Below are positions 44,685 to 53,620 of a stretch of 64,000 nucleotides of DNA, one piece after another. The notes under the pieces were generated by a model that was not told the DNA's origin, ran no database searches, and was given only the letters and a program-made list of their open reading frames with translations. This DNA comes from Cellulophaga algicola DSM 14237 (GTDB taxonomy: Bacteria; Bacteroidota; Bacteroidia; Flavobacteriales; Flavobacteriaceae): assembly GCF_000186265.1 (NCBI RefSeq), contig NC_014934.1, positions 1,116,001 to 1,180,000 on the forward strand, given 5' to 3'. The first letter of the stretch is position 1, and every line of letters starts with the position of its first letter. The position numbers and the translations under genes were made by a program.

Positions 44685-44724
44685 AAAAAAAGGACTAAAT
44701 CTTATAAGATTTAGTCCTTTTTTA
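44685..44724. terminator. Bidirectional Rho-independent terminator
   Basis: A perfect inverted repeat GGACTAAATCTTA (44692-44704) with its complement is flanked by A and T runs. It serves the lipoprotein gene on the left and the convergent gene on the right. Confidence 0.92.
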
Positions 44725-44747
44725 TTATCCAGTAAACACCTGAAACT

Positions 44748-45482
44748 TTAATTCTGCGCTACATCAAGTTTTTCTCTATCCATTCCTTTAAATACATAGC
44801 ACCAATTCATATCCTTTAAAACGACATCATCACCATAGTCTCTGTATTCTTTAAGGAACGAATTCATAATGTCTTCTTTCTTCAGTTCAAAAGAGTTGTA
44901 GCGGTAATCAAGATTTTTATTTATTTCTGACTGAATTGAATAGGAATATTGATTACTATCTAAAATATTCATGTATGCACTTGAAAACTCTATGCTATCC
45001 TCATCATAAGCAATAACTTTCACTATGATTTCTGCAGGACGGCTATTGGTATCTGAGCATTCAAAAGCTTTAAATTTGTAATAATCTCCGGTTGTCGGAT
45101 ATTTAACCTGCATCTTCTGATCTGCCTGCTCTGCATAGAATCTATTTTCCCATTTGATATCTTTCATTTTTTCATTTCCGAAAAAAGACACTCCAATAAA
45201 TAGCGCCAAAAAGATAAGAGCAAATGAATACCAAGGCGTTTTTATATCATCTCTTTGTGATAGTAGATGCTGCAATTCAAGCGGCATCTCGTACATATTA
45301 CTATCGCCTTCTTTTCTAACGACATAGGCTTTACCTATAGGAAAGAATGGAATCCAAAATAAATGAAAATAACGCTGACGTACCTCTAGAGTTATCCTTT
45401 GATCACCAGGATTTTCTGGAATACCTAGTTCTCTAGGTGAAAAACTTTTTATTTTAAAATTATTATGTCCGAATACAATCAT
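44748..45482 (-). CDS. Membrane protein of unknown function (244 aa)
   Basis: The start was placed at the ATG 45482 (MIVFGHNNFKIKSF). An in-frame ATG at 45527 adds an unlikely MVYVRLKTTNQQ. The N-terminal ~75 residues include QRYFHLFWIPFFPIGKAYVV, seen in Bacteroidota proteins of the zinc-ribbon/membrane type, although no Cys ribbon is present here. One clear membrane segment occurs (TPWYSFALIFLALFIGVSFF), then an extracytoplasmic beta domain (PTTGDYYKFKAF onward). No functional motif. The gene shares a bidirectional terminator with the convergent lipoprotein gene. Confidence 0.7.
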   Translation of the reverse strand: MIVFGHNNFKIKSFSPRELGIPENPGDQRITLEVRQRYFHLFWIPFFPIGKAYVVRKEGDSNMYEMPLELQHLLSQRDDIKTPWYSFALIFLALFIGVSFFGNEKMKDIKWENRFYAEQADQKMQVKYPTTGDYYKFKAFECSDTNSRPAEIIVKVIAYDEDSIEFSSAYMNILDSNQYSYSIQSEINKNLDYRYNSFELKKEDIMNSFLKEYRDYGDDVVLKDMNWCYVFKGMDREKLDVAQN

Positions 45483-45696
45483 ACTAAAGGCTTGTTGGTT
45501 GGTTGTTTTTAAGCGAACGTAAACCAAACTTATTTAGTATTTATTTTCGATGAACACCAAGCTAAGGGCTAAAAATGCGCAAAAACTGAAATACCTACTA
45601 TTTTAAAAATGTATTAGTTTTATTCTCCCGCTCCGCATAGTCTCCCGACTTTAAGGCTACAGTCTTCAAAATTTTAATTCTTTTTAGTACTTGAAA

Positions 45697-47877
45697 TTAC
45701 TTTCGCTCTCCCGGCCTATAGGTTTCCTTTGCTCTTTTCAACACATCGTCTTTATAAAAAGCGACGTCTTTAAATTGCATGGCAGCATAGCGTGCTATTT
45801 GATCATCAAAATGAGGTGATTTTGGATCTCCACATTGCCCACCAGCCAACATACTTTTTGCCTTCACTTTAGCTCCAAATTCTACAACAGCCACAAAACT
45901 ATTGCCCCTAGTCCCGTAAATCTTTTTAGTATCATTGGTGTAACTTACGCCATAGGCTGCCAATGCACCCCACCTACCCGATGCAAACCCAATAGGAATA
46001 CTCGGCAAACTATCATTAAAAGCTTGATGAATAGCCCCATCTAAGCGTTGGTATCTATTTACCTCTCCCCAAGGCATATTCCAAGTACCAAAATCTTCCT
46101 CAAGCTTTTCTAGTACTGCCTTAAAAACTCTTAATCGCTCTTCAAATGGCGTATCCGTACCAAAATAATTCAAGCGTTCCATATCACTAAAATCCTTAGG
46201 CACCTCAACCATTTTACTATACATGGTTCCGTAATAATGCGCTAAAGTCATGGCTACTGAAGTTTCAGAAGTTTTTAAATCCCAAGATCTCAGTACTTCT
46301 ATTGGAGCTCCTAATTCTTTGGTTTTATCTGCCTTATCATATGCCTCTACCAAACCTGGAATTAATTTTTCAAATGCTGGTAAATACGGATCGTGTGCCA
46401 ATTTAATGAGGCTATCTATGGTATACCCACTTCTATCAGTCAATAAATTAATGGCATGAACTCCTCTAAAATTCTCTTGGTCCTTAGACATATAATTAGG
46501 ATACGCTTCCTTTTTAGGACTGTATGCTAATGCTGCTGTAAATGGGGTAGAGTTACAATTCTGAAACCATCCGTTCTCCGGATTTAAAATCAGAATATTT
46601 TCATCTACCGTGTGCAAACCTTGCCAGTCTGTTTTTGGGTTACTACCATCTACCGGTAGCGTATAATCATAAATGGTATCCCGTTTCGGGACAAAATTAC
46701 CATGGAAATACGCTATATTCCCTTCCGCATCTGCATAGACGGTATTATTGGAGGAGTTGGTTCTTATATCCATCATTTCTCTAAACCCTTTGTATCCTGT
46801 CTGTTTGGTACGAATATAAGATTGCTCTAAAGCTTTTACAGGTTCCCACATCATTGCCGAAGCCGTCCACTGGCCATCTACCATATGTGTAATTGGTCCG
46901 TGGTGGGTTCTATAACTTGGCACTTTCTTTTCCTTAATACTATCACCCTCTTTATATTTTAGTATAAGTTCACCCACGGTAACGGGTCTCAATTCTTCTC
47001 CGTATTGATATACCAACTGGTCATCAACCTCCAGAATAGTTTCTTTAAATTCATCCATGACATCTGTATAGGTAGAGGTATGCATCCAACCTGTTTTTTC
47101 ATTGAACCCTTGATACACAAAAAACTGACCCCAAGTAACGGCACCATACGCATTTAACCCTTCTTCACTTACTACATGCACTTCACCTCTAAAGAAAAAT
47201 GAGGTATGTGGGTTGATAAGTAATAAGGCGTTTCCGGAAGCGGTTAACTTCCCAGATATTGCTATCCCGTTAGAACCTTGTGGCTCTGCCATTTCTTCCT
47301 CTTTTTTTAATTCTAACTGCTGTAGTTTTGGCAACTCCATTCCGCTTTCATAAAAGGCTTTTATTTTACTGCTGGATATGCGTTCTATATCTCCACCAAT
47401 AGAACCTTCGCTAAAATACATAGGCATCCACGGATCAAAATGGGTAAGTAACTTTGGCTTTACTTCTGGATGTGTTTCCAAATAATAGTTAACGCCATCA
47501 GCAAATGCATCACATAATTTTTTTAACCATTCAGGGCTATTCTTATAATTTTCCTTTGCTTCATCTTCGGTCATAAATAGTTTAGCCCGCAAATCACTAT
47601 ACAAAGCACTTTCCCCCTCTACCTCTGCCAACCTACCTGTTGCCCAAATATAATTCTGCTCTACTCTATTAAAGTCATCCTCGCATTGTGCATATAAAAG
47701 TCCGAATACGGCATCGGCATCTGTTTTTCCGTAAATATGCGGCACTCCAAAATCATCTCTAATGATTTCTACATTAGTAACATACTCTACATATTGATCG
47801 GGAACCGTAGTAGTTTTTGATTCTGATTGGCAGCTAATTAAAGCGATTACAAAAACCGATAAAAGATAATTTTTCAT
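45697..47877 (-). CDS. Penicillin-acylase-family (Ntn hydrolase) lipoprotein
   Basis: About 726 residues from the ATG at 47877, which gives a clean lipoprotein signal (MKNYLLSVFVIALISC). The upstream in-frame ATG at 47922 would bury it. The family order is intact. The A chain opens VEIIRDDFGVPHIYGKTDADAVFGLLYAQ, followed by the processing site GSNGIAISGKL, whose Ser becomes the N-terminal nucleophile. LLLINPHTSF and GWMHTSTYTDVMD then follow in the B chain. Such acylases hydrolyse amides of fatty acids, homoserine lactones or beta-lactams. The substrate here is unknown. A quorum-quenching role would be speculation. Confidence 0.9.
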   Translation of the reverse strand: MKNYLLSVFVIALISCQSESKTTTVPDQYVEYVTNVEIIRDDFGVPHIYGKTDADAVFGLLYAQCEDDFNRVEQNYIWATGRLAEVEGESALYSDLRAKLFMTEDEAKENYKNSPEWLKKLCDAFADGVNYYLETHPEVKPKLLTHFDPWMPMYFSEGSIGGDIERISSSKIKAFYESGMELPKLQQLELKKEEEMAEPQGSNGIAISGKLTASGNALLLINPHTSFFFRGEVHVVSEEGLNAYGAVTWGQFFVYQGFNEKTGWMHTSTYTDVMDEFKETILEVDDQLVYQYGEELRPVTVGELILKYKEGDSIKEKKVPSYRTHHGPITHMVDGQWTASAMMWEPVKALEQSYIRTKQTGYKGFREMMDIRTNSSNNTVYADAEGNIAYFHGNFVPKRDTIYDYTLPVDGSNPKTDWQGLHTVDENILILNPENGWFQNCNSTPFTAALAYSPKKEAYPNYMSKDQENFRGVHAINLLTDRSGYTIDSLIKLAHDPYLPAFEKLIPGLVEAYDKADKTKELGAPIEVLRSWDLKTSETSVAMTLAHYYGTMYSKMVEVPKDFSDMERLNYFGTDTPFEERLRVFKAVLEKLEEDFGTWNMPWGEVNRYQRLDGAIHQAFNDSLPSIPIGFASGRWGALAAYGVSYTNDTKKIYGTRGNSFVAVVEFGAKVKAKSMLAGGQCGDPKSPHFDDQIARYAAMQFKDVAFYKDDVLKRAKETYRPGERK

Positions 47878-47991
47878 TAAGGTTGTTTTAGGTTGATACC
47901 ATGAAATTAAATGACTTGACAATTAAATACTAATTTTCAACTAAAAAAAACTGACTAGAGACTACCAGGTACAATTTCAATCATTTTAAAG

Positions 47992-47999
47992 TAACTTTG
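47992..47999 (+). promoter_or_regulatory. Bacteroidota -7 promoter box for the ABC exporter
   Basis: TAACTTTG matches the TAnnTTTG -7 element exactly and is followed by C, as is common in Flavobacteriia. It is 31 bp before the ABC transporter ATG. No clear -33 box was found. Confidence 0.6.
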
Positions 48000-48029
48000 C
48001 ATTTTATTTATTTATTGTAATTTTCAATT

Positions 48030-49766
48030 ATGGCAGAAAAAAAAGTGAGTATTCTTACCGCATTCAAAACGATTATTTGGCCAAGGAGAAACCTTGTATT
48101 TATAGGGCTTTTATTAATTGTCATTAGTAAAGCAGCAAGTTTTGTAGCTCCATTATCACTTAAGTATTTAATGGATGATATTATCCCAAATAAAAACATA
48201 CACCTTTTAAAATTATTGGTAGCCGCTGTAGCTTTAGCAATTTTAGTACAATCTGTTACTTCATTTTTACTGACTAAAATTTTAAGTGTACAAGCACAGT
48301 ACCTGATTTCCGAATTACGAGCACAAGTTCAAAAAAAGGTACTTTCATTACCTATTCGGTTTTTTGACAATGCAAAATCTGGAGCTTTAGTCTCTAGAAT
48401 TATGTCTGATGTTGAAGGAGTTCGTAATTTAATAGGTACAGGATTAGTACAATTAGTGGGTGGATCTATCACAGCTATCGTCGCTTTAATTTTATTACTA
48501 CAGACGAGTGTTTCTATGACTTTATTCACCTTAGTACCACTAGCTATATTTGCTATTATTGCTTTAAAAGCCTTTAAAGTAATAAGACCAATTTTTAGAA
48601 ATAGAGGTAAAATAAATGCTGAAGTAACGGGTAGACTAACAGAGACTTTAGGCGGGGTTAGAGTTATTAAAGGATTCAATGCTGAAGAGCAAGAAAGTAA
48701 GGTATTTGAAGAAGGTGTTGATAAACTGTTTCAGAATGTAAAAAAGAGTTTAACAGCCACGGCTTTTATGACTAGTTCTAGTACATTTCTATTGGGTATA
48801 GCTACTACGGGAATTATGGGAATTGGCGGGTATAAAATAATGATGGATGAACTTACCATAGGTGAATTTTTAACCTTTACTTTTTTATTAGGATTGATGA
48901 TTGCTCCGATTGTACAAATGAGCAACATTGGAAGTCAGTTAACTGAAGCATTAGCGGGCTTAGACCGTACCGAAGAATTAATGAATATGACTCCCGAGTC
49001 TGATGAAGAAAATAGAACGATTGTTTTAGAGGACATAAAAGGAAAAATCGTTTTTAACGATGTTTCTTTTGCTTATGAAGAAGATAAAGATGTACTCCAT
49101 AATATAAATTTTGAAGTTAATTCTGGTGATGTAGTTGCCTTAGTAGGTAGTTCTGGTTCGGGAAAATCTACTATAGCAGGTTTAGCCGCTACGTTTTTAA
49201 ATCCGCAATCGGGTATGATTACGATAGACGGTAATGATGTATCTAAAGTAAACCTTAACAGTTACCGAAAAAATCTTGGTGTTGTGCTACAAGATGAGTT
49301 TTTGTTTGAAGGCACTATCCGTCAAAATATTTTATTCCCAAGACCAAATGCTTCTGAAGAAGAATTACGTGCTGCGGTAGAAGCTGCCTATGTAAATGAA
49401 TTTACAGATCGATTTGAAAAAGGGCTAGACACTTTAATCGGGGAACGCGGTGTAAAATTATCTGGTGGCCAACGTCAGAGAATTGCTATCGCTAGAGCCG
49501 TTTTAGCAAATCCCAAAATATTAATTTTAGATGAAGCAACGTCTAATTTAGATACGGAAAGTGAAGCCTTAATTCAAAAAAGTTTAGCCACCTTAACCGA
49601 AGGGAGAACTACTTTTGTTATTGCCCACAGGTTAAGCACCATTCGCAAAGCCAATCAAATATTGGTCATTGAAAACGGTAGGATTGCAGAGCAAGGAACG
49701 CATGACGATTTAATTGCAAAAGAAGGTCGTTACTATAACTTGTTTACGTATCAAGCAAGAATATAA
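48030..49766 (+). CDS. ABC transporter, fused permease and ATPase (MsbA-like exporter)
   Basis: The 578-residue half-transporter has an N-terminal six-helix ABC exporter domain (~15-315) with LSLPIRFFDNAKSGALVSRIMSDVE, the coupling-helix region of type-1 exporters. The nucleotide-binding domain has Walker A GSSGSGKST, Q-loop GVVLQDEFLFEG, signature LSGGQRQRIAIARA, Walker B ILILDEATSNLD and the H-loop VIAHRLST. It functions as a homodimer. Lipid or lipid A export (MsbA) is the closest general guess, but the family also holds drug exporters. Single gene with its own -7 box and terminator. Confidence 0.93.
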   Translation: MAEKKVSILTAFKTIIWPRRNLVFIGLLLIVISKAASFVAPLSLKYLMDDIIPNKNIHLLKLLVAAVALAILVQSVTSFLLTKILSVQAQYLISELRAQVQKKVLSLPIRFFDNAKSGALVSRIMSDVEGVRNLIGTGLVQLVGGSITAIVALILLLQTSVSMTLFTLVPLAIFAIIALKAFKVIRPIFRNRGKINAEVTGRLTETLGGVRVIKGFNAEEQESKVFEEGVDKLFQNVKKSLTATAFMTSSSTFLLGIATTGIMGIGGYKIMMDELTIGEFLTFTFLLGLMIAPIVQMSNIGSQLTEALAGLDRTEELMNMTPESDEENRTIVLEDIKGKIVFNDVSFAYEEDKDVLHNINFEVNSGDVVALVGSSGSGKSTIAGLAATFLNPQSGMITIDGNDVSKVNLNSYRKNLGVVLQDEFLFEGTIRQNILFPRPNASEEELRAAVEAAYVNEFTDRFEKGLDTLIGERGVKLSGGQRQRIAIARAVLANPKILILDEATSNLDTESEALIQKSLATLTEGRTTFVIAHRLSTIRKANQILVIENGRIAEQGTHDDLIAKEGRYYNLFTYQARI

Positions 49767-49771
49767 AACAT

Positions 49772-49820
49772 AAAAAAGGCTAGTTTAAAGCGATATCATC
49801 ACTGTCAACTAGCCTTTTTA
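49772..49820. terminator. Bidirectional Rho-independent terminator
   Basis: GGCTAGTT (49778-49785) pairs with AACTAGCC (49807-49814), flanked by A and T runs, with a 21-nt loop. It lies between the ABC exporter and the convergent Fe-S operon. Confidence 0.8.
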
Positions 49821-49840
49821 AATTTATTCAAACTTTATTT

Positions 49841-50170
49841 TCAACTCTCAGGAGCCAATTCTAACTCCAGCCCTTCTAAATCATCCGTAAGATGAATTTG
49901 ACATCCTAGACGGCTGTTATCTTTTACATAGAAAGCTTCTGCTAACATAGCATCCTCATCGTCAGATTTTTCTGGTAAAGCCACATCATTTAGCACATAA
50001 CATTGACAAGAAGCACACATTGCCATACCTCCACAAACACCAATAGTACCCTCTGGAGCTAATTCGTAAGCACGAACTAATTCCATGACATTCATGTTCA
50101 TATCTGTTGGTGCATCTACTTCGTGTGCGACCCCTTCTCGATCTATAATTTTAATTTTAATATCGGCCAT
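49841..50170 (-). CDS. 2Fe-2S ferredoxin
   Basis: The 109-residue electron carrier is of the adrenodoxin/Isc-ferredoxin type. Cluster ligands are visible as C-x5-C-x2-C in VCGGMAMCASCQCYV, with the fourth Cys in LGCQIHL. DEDAMLAEAF is the family-typical stretch between them. It is acidic overall. It is the third gene of the mrp-nifU-like operon (72 bp after the NifU-C gene), so its most likely job is electron supply for Fe-S cluster assembly. Confidence 0.9.
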   Translation of the reverse strand: MADIKIKIIDREGVAHEVDAPTDMNMNVMELVRAYELAPEGTIGVCGGMAMCASCQCYVLNDVALPEKSDDEDAMLAEAFYVKDNSRLGCQIHLTDDLEGLELELAPES

Positions 50171-50242
50171 GGTTACTTCATATTAAAAATTCCCATAGAT
50201 TTTTAAGTCCAAGGGAATATTACTTTATTTTATTACTACTAA

Positions 50243-50482
50243 TTAAGCTAAATTGATCACTTCTTCTATTTGAGGAGCATACTTTTTAATCGTCATTTCA
50301 ACACCACTCTTTAAAGTCATCTGATTAACAGTACACCCTATACAAGCGCCTTCTAATCTAACTTTAACTGAAGTATCGTTATCTATAGAAACTAATGAAA
50401 TATCACCACCATCACTTTGCAAAAAAGGTCGAATTTCTTCCAACGCTTTTTCAACATTTAATCTTAGTTCTTCTGATGTCAT
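50243..50482 (-). CDS. NifU C-terminal domain protein (Fe-S scaffold)
   Basis: The 79-residue stand-alone NifU-C/Nfu domain begins RLNVEKALEEIRPFLQSDGGDISLV. It carries the cluster-binding CxxC in GACIGCTVNQMTLKSGVE. It transfers Fe-S clusters to client proteins. It starts 2 bp after the Mrp-like ATPase gene, which is also an Fe-S carrier, and precedes a 2Fe-2S ferredoxin. Confidence 0.93.
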   Translation of the reverse strand: MTSEELRLNVEKALEEIRPFLQSDGGDISLVSIDNDTSVKVRLEGACIGCTVNQMTLKSGVEMTIKKYAPQIEEVINLA

Positions 50483-50484
50483 AA

Positions 50485-51636
50485 TTATTTCTTTTTAACC
50501 GGCGAGCAACCCGCCATAGTCGTTATTTTAATTGCCTCTGTAGGCGGTAGCTCTTCATTTCTGTTTACTACTTCTTGCACAACATTTTTAGTAATCTCTT
50601 CAAAAGCTTTCGCTATTGGAGTTCCTTCTTGCATTGCTGCAGGCCTACCAATATCACCCGCTTCTCGTATACTCTGCACTAAAGGAATCTCTCCTAAGAA
50701 AGGCACTTTCAAATCTTCAGATAGATGCTTAGCACCTTCTTTTCCAAAGATATAATATTTATTATCCGGAAGTTCTTCTGGTGTAAAATACGCCATATTT
50801 TCAACGATACCTAACACAGGAACGTTAATAGAGTCTTGCTGAAACATGGCAACACCTTTACGCGCATCTGCTAAAGCAACTTCTTGCGGAGTACTTACGA
50901 CTACAGCACCAGTAACTGGCATTGCTTGCATAATACTTAAATGAATATCACCTGTTCCAGGAGGTAAATCTATCAACATAAAATCTATTTCTCCCCAATG
51001 TGCATCAAAAATCATTTGATTTAATGCCTTAGACGCCATTGGTCCTCTCCAGATAACTGCTTGATTAGGTTGTGTAAAAAAGCCAATAGAAAGTAACTTA
51101 ACACCATAACTTTCTACGGGTTTCATTTTAGACTTACCTTCTATAGTTACTGCTAGGGGTTTCTCCATAGCAACATCAAACATAATTGGCATTGATGGCC
51201 CGTAAATATCAGCATCTAACAAACCTACTTTAAAGCCCATTTTAGCTAAGGTTACGGCTAAATTTGCTGTCACTGTAGATTTCCCTACACCACCTTTACC
51301 GGAGGCTATAGCAATAATATTTTTAATCCCAGGAAGTGGCTTCCCTTTTATTTCGTTAGCCTTTGGTTTACCTGCTGCTGTTGCCGGAGCCTCTACCTTA
51401 ACGTTAATTTTTATCTTTGCTTTTTCGTAAACCTCTTTGTGTATGATCTTCAAAATTTCTACCTCGGTCTTTTTTCTTGCTTGAAGACTTGGGTTTGCAA
51501 TGATTACATCTATCTCAACTTCATCACCAAAAATCTGAATATTTTTTACAGCACCACTTTCTACCATGTTTTTACCTTCTCCTGGTACTGTAATTTGTTC
51601 TAGAGCTTTAAGAACATCTTTTTTTTCTAATTTCAT
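50485..51636 (-). CDS. Mrp/NBP35-family Fe-S carrier ATPase (ApbC-like)
   Basis: The 383 residues have an N-terminal MIP18/DUF59 domain (~1-90), an Ala/Pro linker, then the P-loop ATPase with the deviant Walker A ASGKGGVGKSTVTAN. Switch motifs LLDADIYGPSMPIMF and LIDLPPGTGDIH follow. The region that usually holds the CxxC cluster ligands after VENMAYF reads TPEELPDNKYYIFG, without the pair. A single Cys is near the C-terminus (AGCSPVKKK). It is the first gene of the Fe-S operon, with a -7 box at 51762-51769. Confidence 0.93.
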   Translation of the reverse strand: MKLEKKDVLKALEQITVPGEGKNMVESGAVKNIQIFGDEVEIDVIIANPSLQARKKTEVEILKIIHKEVYEKAKIKINVKVEAPATAAGKPKANEIKGKPLPGIKNIIAIASGKGGVGKSTVTANLAVTLAKMGFKVGLLDADIYGPSMPIMFDVAMEKPLAVTIEGKSKMKPVESYGVKLLSIGFFTQPNQAVIWRGPMASKALNQMIFDAHWGEIDFMLIDLPPGTGDIHLSIMQAMPVTGAVVVSTPQEVALADARKGVAMFQQDSINVPVLGIVENMAYFTPEELPDNKYYIFGKEGAKHLSEDLKVPFLGEIPLVQSIREAGDIGRPAAMQEGTPIAKAFEEITKNVVQEVVNRNEELPPTEAIKITTMAGCSPVKKK

Positions 51637-51761
51637 CTGAGTATTTTACTGCTGTTTATCTGTAAGACGTAATTTTCATGAATTCATTTCAAAAAAAACT
51701 TAGAAAAGAACCCTAAAATCACGTATTATCATCCAGTTCTATTAAAACTGATTCTCAGCTA

Positions 51762-51769
51762 CAAAGATA
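51762..51769 (-). promoter_or_regulatory. Bacteroidota -7 promoter box for the Fe-S operon
   Basis: The minus strand reads TATCTTTG, an exact TAnnTTTG match, 126 bp upstream of the mrp start. The rest of this 228-bp gap shows nothing specific. Confidence 0.5.
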
Positions 51770-51864
51770 CGGTTTAGAAAGGATATTAAGAAAACAAGAA
51801 ATTGAAATATAACATTGTTAGATAAGATTGGACTATCTGATATTTTCTGCAACTTTTAAACTAA

Positions 51865-52209
51865 TTATAAATCTATTTCTAGTTCTAAAAATGGATCCCA
51901 AAAAAGAGCATCAAGATTTTGAATTTGATTTTCTATAACCTCAACACCTTCATTTTCTAAAAGTTGCTGCATTAAGTTTGTTCCATCAAAATGATGCTTT
52001 CCTGTTAACAATCCTTTTTTATTAACCACTCTATGCGCCGGTACATCTTCCATATTATGAGAAGCATTCATTGCCCACCCTACCATTCTGGCACTTCTGG
52101 CAGCACCTAAATATTTGGCTATTGCTCCGTACGATGTTACGCGACCGTATGGAATTAACTTAGCCACTTCATATACTTTCTGAAAGAAATTCTGATTCTC
52201 TTCTTTCAT
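51865..52209 (-). CDS. Alkyltransferase-like protein (MGMT family, no active-site Cys)
   Basis: The 114-residue protein has the Ogt/MGMT C-terminal domain: VAKLIPYGRVTSYGAIAKYLG, SARMVGWAMNAS and the active-site segment VPAHRVVNKKG. MGMT proteins have PCHRV; the methyl-accepting Cys is Ala here, as in alkyltransferase-like (ATL) proteins. ATLs bind O6-alkylguanine and hand it to nucleotide excision repair rather than repairing it. Length fits ATL rather than full Ogt. It is the last gene of trmB-lysE-atl, 2 bp after the LysE-type gene. Confidence 0.9.
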   Translation of the reverse strand: MKEENQNFFQKVYEVAKLIPYGRVTSYGAIAKYLGAARSARMVGWAMNASHNMEDVPAHRVVNKKGLLTGKHHFDGTNLMQQLLENEGVEVIENQIQNLDALFWDPFLELEIDL

Positions 52210-52211
52210 TT

Positions 52212-52841
52212 TTATTGATTAAAAATTCTGAATAATGTGATGATAAAAAGCAAGCCCATTAATCCACTTAATATATAGTTGGAGTTTCTAGAGAAGGCGT
52301 TATTTTTTGTTTCTAATTTAAAAAAATAAATAGTATAAATATAAAGTACCACAAAGGTTCCTGTTCCTGCAGCAAGTACAAAAATTACGATATCCGTGAT
52401 TTCAAACTTAATCCACCCCGACGCCTTCCACATGGCATTAAGACCACTATAATAAGGAATAGTGAGCAAATTTATTGCCGCTAAGAAAATCCCTTTAAAG
52501 AAACTATTTTTCTTACTAACATTGATCGTCTTCTGTTTTTTAACAGTATTCCGCTTTGCAAGAATAAAAAAGTAGACACATAAAAAAGCAAATACGACTA
52601 ATGCTATTATTAATAAAACAGCGACTACTTCTGGGTGGTTGTGTAGGTATTTTGAAATAAGCACGGCGATATACGCCTGAATCATAATCATGGAAGAAAC
52701 GCCAAGACTAAATATGATTCCGTTGAGCTTACCCTTCTCTACACTAGTTTTTGCCGCATTCATATTCAATAACCCTGGCGGTACGGTTGCTATAAAGGCA
52801 GCCGAAAAGGTCGCAAAAAATAAAAGTAGCAAATGCGCCAT
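52212..52841 (-). CDS. LysE-family transporter
   Basis: The 209-residue inner-membrane protein has about six hydrophobic segments. The N-terminal AFIATVPPGLLNMNAAKTSVEKGKLNG is the LysE/RhtB family opening (PGP-type motif). Members export amino acids or related small molecules. Substrate unknown. It lies between trmB (3 bp) and the alkyltransferase-like gene (2 bp) in one operon. Confidence 0.85.
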   Translation of the reverse strand: MAHLLLLFFATFSAAFIATVPPGLLNMNAAKTSVEKGKLNGIIFSLGVSSMIMIQAYIAVLISKYLHNHPEVVAVLLIIALVVFAFLCVYFFILAKRNTVKKQKTINVSKKNSFFKGIFLAAINLLTIPYYSGLNAMWKASGWIKFEITDIVIFVLAAGTGTFVVLYIYTIYFFKLETKNNAFSRNSNYILSGLMGLLFIITLFRIFNQ

Positions 52842-52844
52842 TAG

Positions 52845-53516
52845 TTAATTGACTTTAAATTGAGTAAAAGTAATAGGTTTTCCTTTCTCAAGATACTGAT
52901 TTTCGTAGAACGTTTGAATTGTCAAGACCTCTTTAGGACTGCCTTCGTTTTTATACACATCATGATTGGCATATATAACTTCAAGTCCTAATCCATGTAA
53001 AAGCCCTAAGGTATAGCCGTGCATAAATTCACTATCTGTCTTTAAATTTACAACACCCTTCTCGTCTAATATGTAGTTGTATTTATCTAAAAACAATTTA
53101 TTGGTAAGCCTATGTTTTGTGCGCTTGTATTTTATTTGTGGATCTGGGAAGGTAATCCAAATTTCAGAAACTTCATTTTCTGCAAAAAGTAAATCAATTA
53201 ATTCTATTTGCGTTCTTAGAAAAGCCACGTTAGCTAAGCCTTCTTCTTTTGCAGTTTTAGCACCACGCCAGAAACGTGCACCCTTAAGATCTACCCCAAT
53301 AAAATTTTTATTTTTATCTTGTCTTGCTAATCCAATCGTGTACTCTCCTTTACCGCATCCTAATTCTAAAACAATAGGATTATCATTCTTGAAAAATTCG
53401 CTCCATTTTCCTTTCAAATCGCACAAACCCTTCTGAACATCGTCTCTATCAGGTTGAAGAACATTTTCAAATGTATCGTTCTCTCTAAACCTTTTTAACT
53501 TGTTTTTACTCCCCAC
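52845..53516 (-). CDS. trmB: tRNA (guanine(46)-N7)-methyltransferase
   Basis: The 223-residue enzyme uses SAM to methylate G46 in tRNA. The Rossmann SAM motif is VLELGCGKGEYTIGLA, with the acidic ligand in FIGVDLKGARFWRG. The TrmB-specific WITFPDPQIKYKRTKHRLT block (substrate Asp and basic residues) is present, as is the C-terminal TFYENQYLEKGKPI typical of TrmB. First gene of a three-gene operon with a -7 box at 53540-53547. Confidence 0.95.
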   Translation of the reverse strand: MGSKNKLKRFRENDTFENVLQPDRDDVQKGLCDLKGKWSEFFKNDNPIVLELGCGKGEYTIGLARQDKNKNFIGVDLKGARFWRGAKTAKEEGLANVAFLRTQIELIDLLFAENEVSEIWITFPDPQIKYKRTKHRLTNKLFLDKYNYILDEKGVVNLKTDSEFMHGYTLGLLHGLGLEVIYANHDVYKNEGSPKEVLTIQTFYENQYLEKGKPITFTQFKVN

Positions 53517-53539
53517 TTTTGTAATATTTATTGAATCGG

Positions 53540-53547
53540 CAAAACTA
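53540..53547 (-). promoter_or_regulatory. Bacteroidota -7 promoter box for trmB operon
   Basis: The minus strand reads TAGTTTTG followed by CC, an exact TAnnTTTG match, 24 bp upstream of the trmB ATG. Confidence 0.55.
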
Positions 53548-53620
53548 CTAAAATCTTAGCATTAAGAATGATGCAATATGAGAATATCTAAACAAAAGAA
53601 TATTTATACTTTTAAGTGGT

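Noticed and set aside
51865-52209. Alkyltransferase gene as a pseudogene because the active Cys is missing
   Set aside because: The frame is intact, other MGMT motifs are conserved and Ala at this site is known in ATL proteins.
53077-53436. 119-codon plus-strand frame opposite trmB
   Set aside because: Antisense to a clearly conserved enzyme; the protein pattern follows trmB codon structure.
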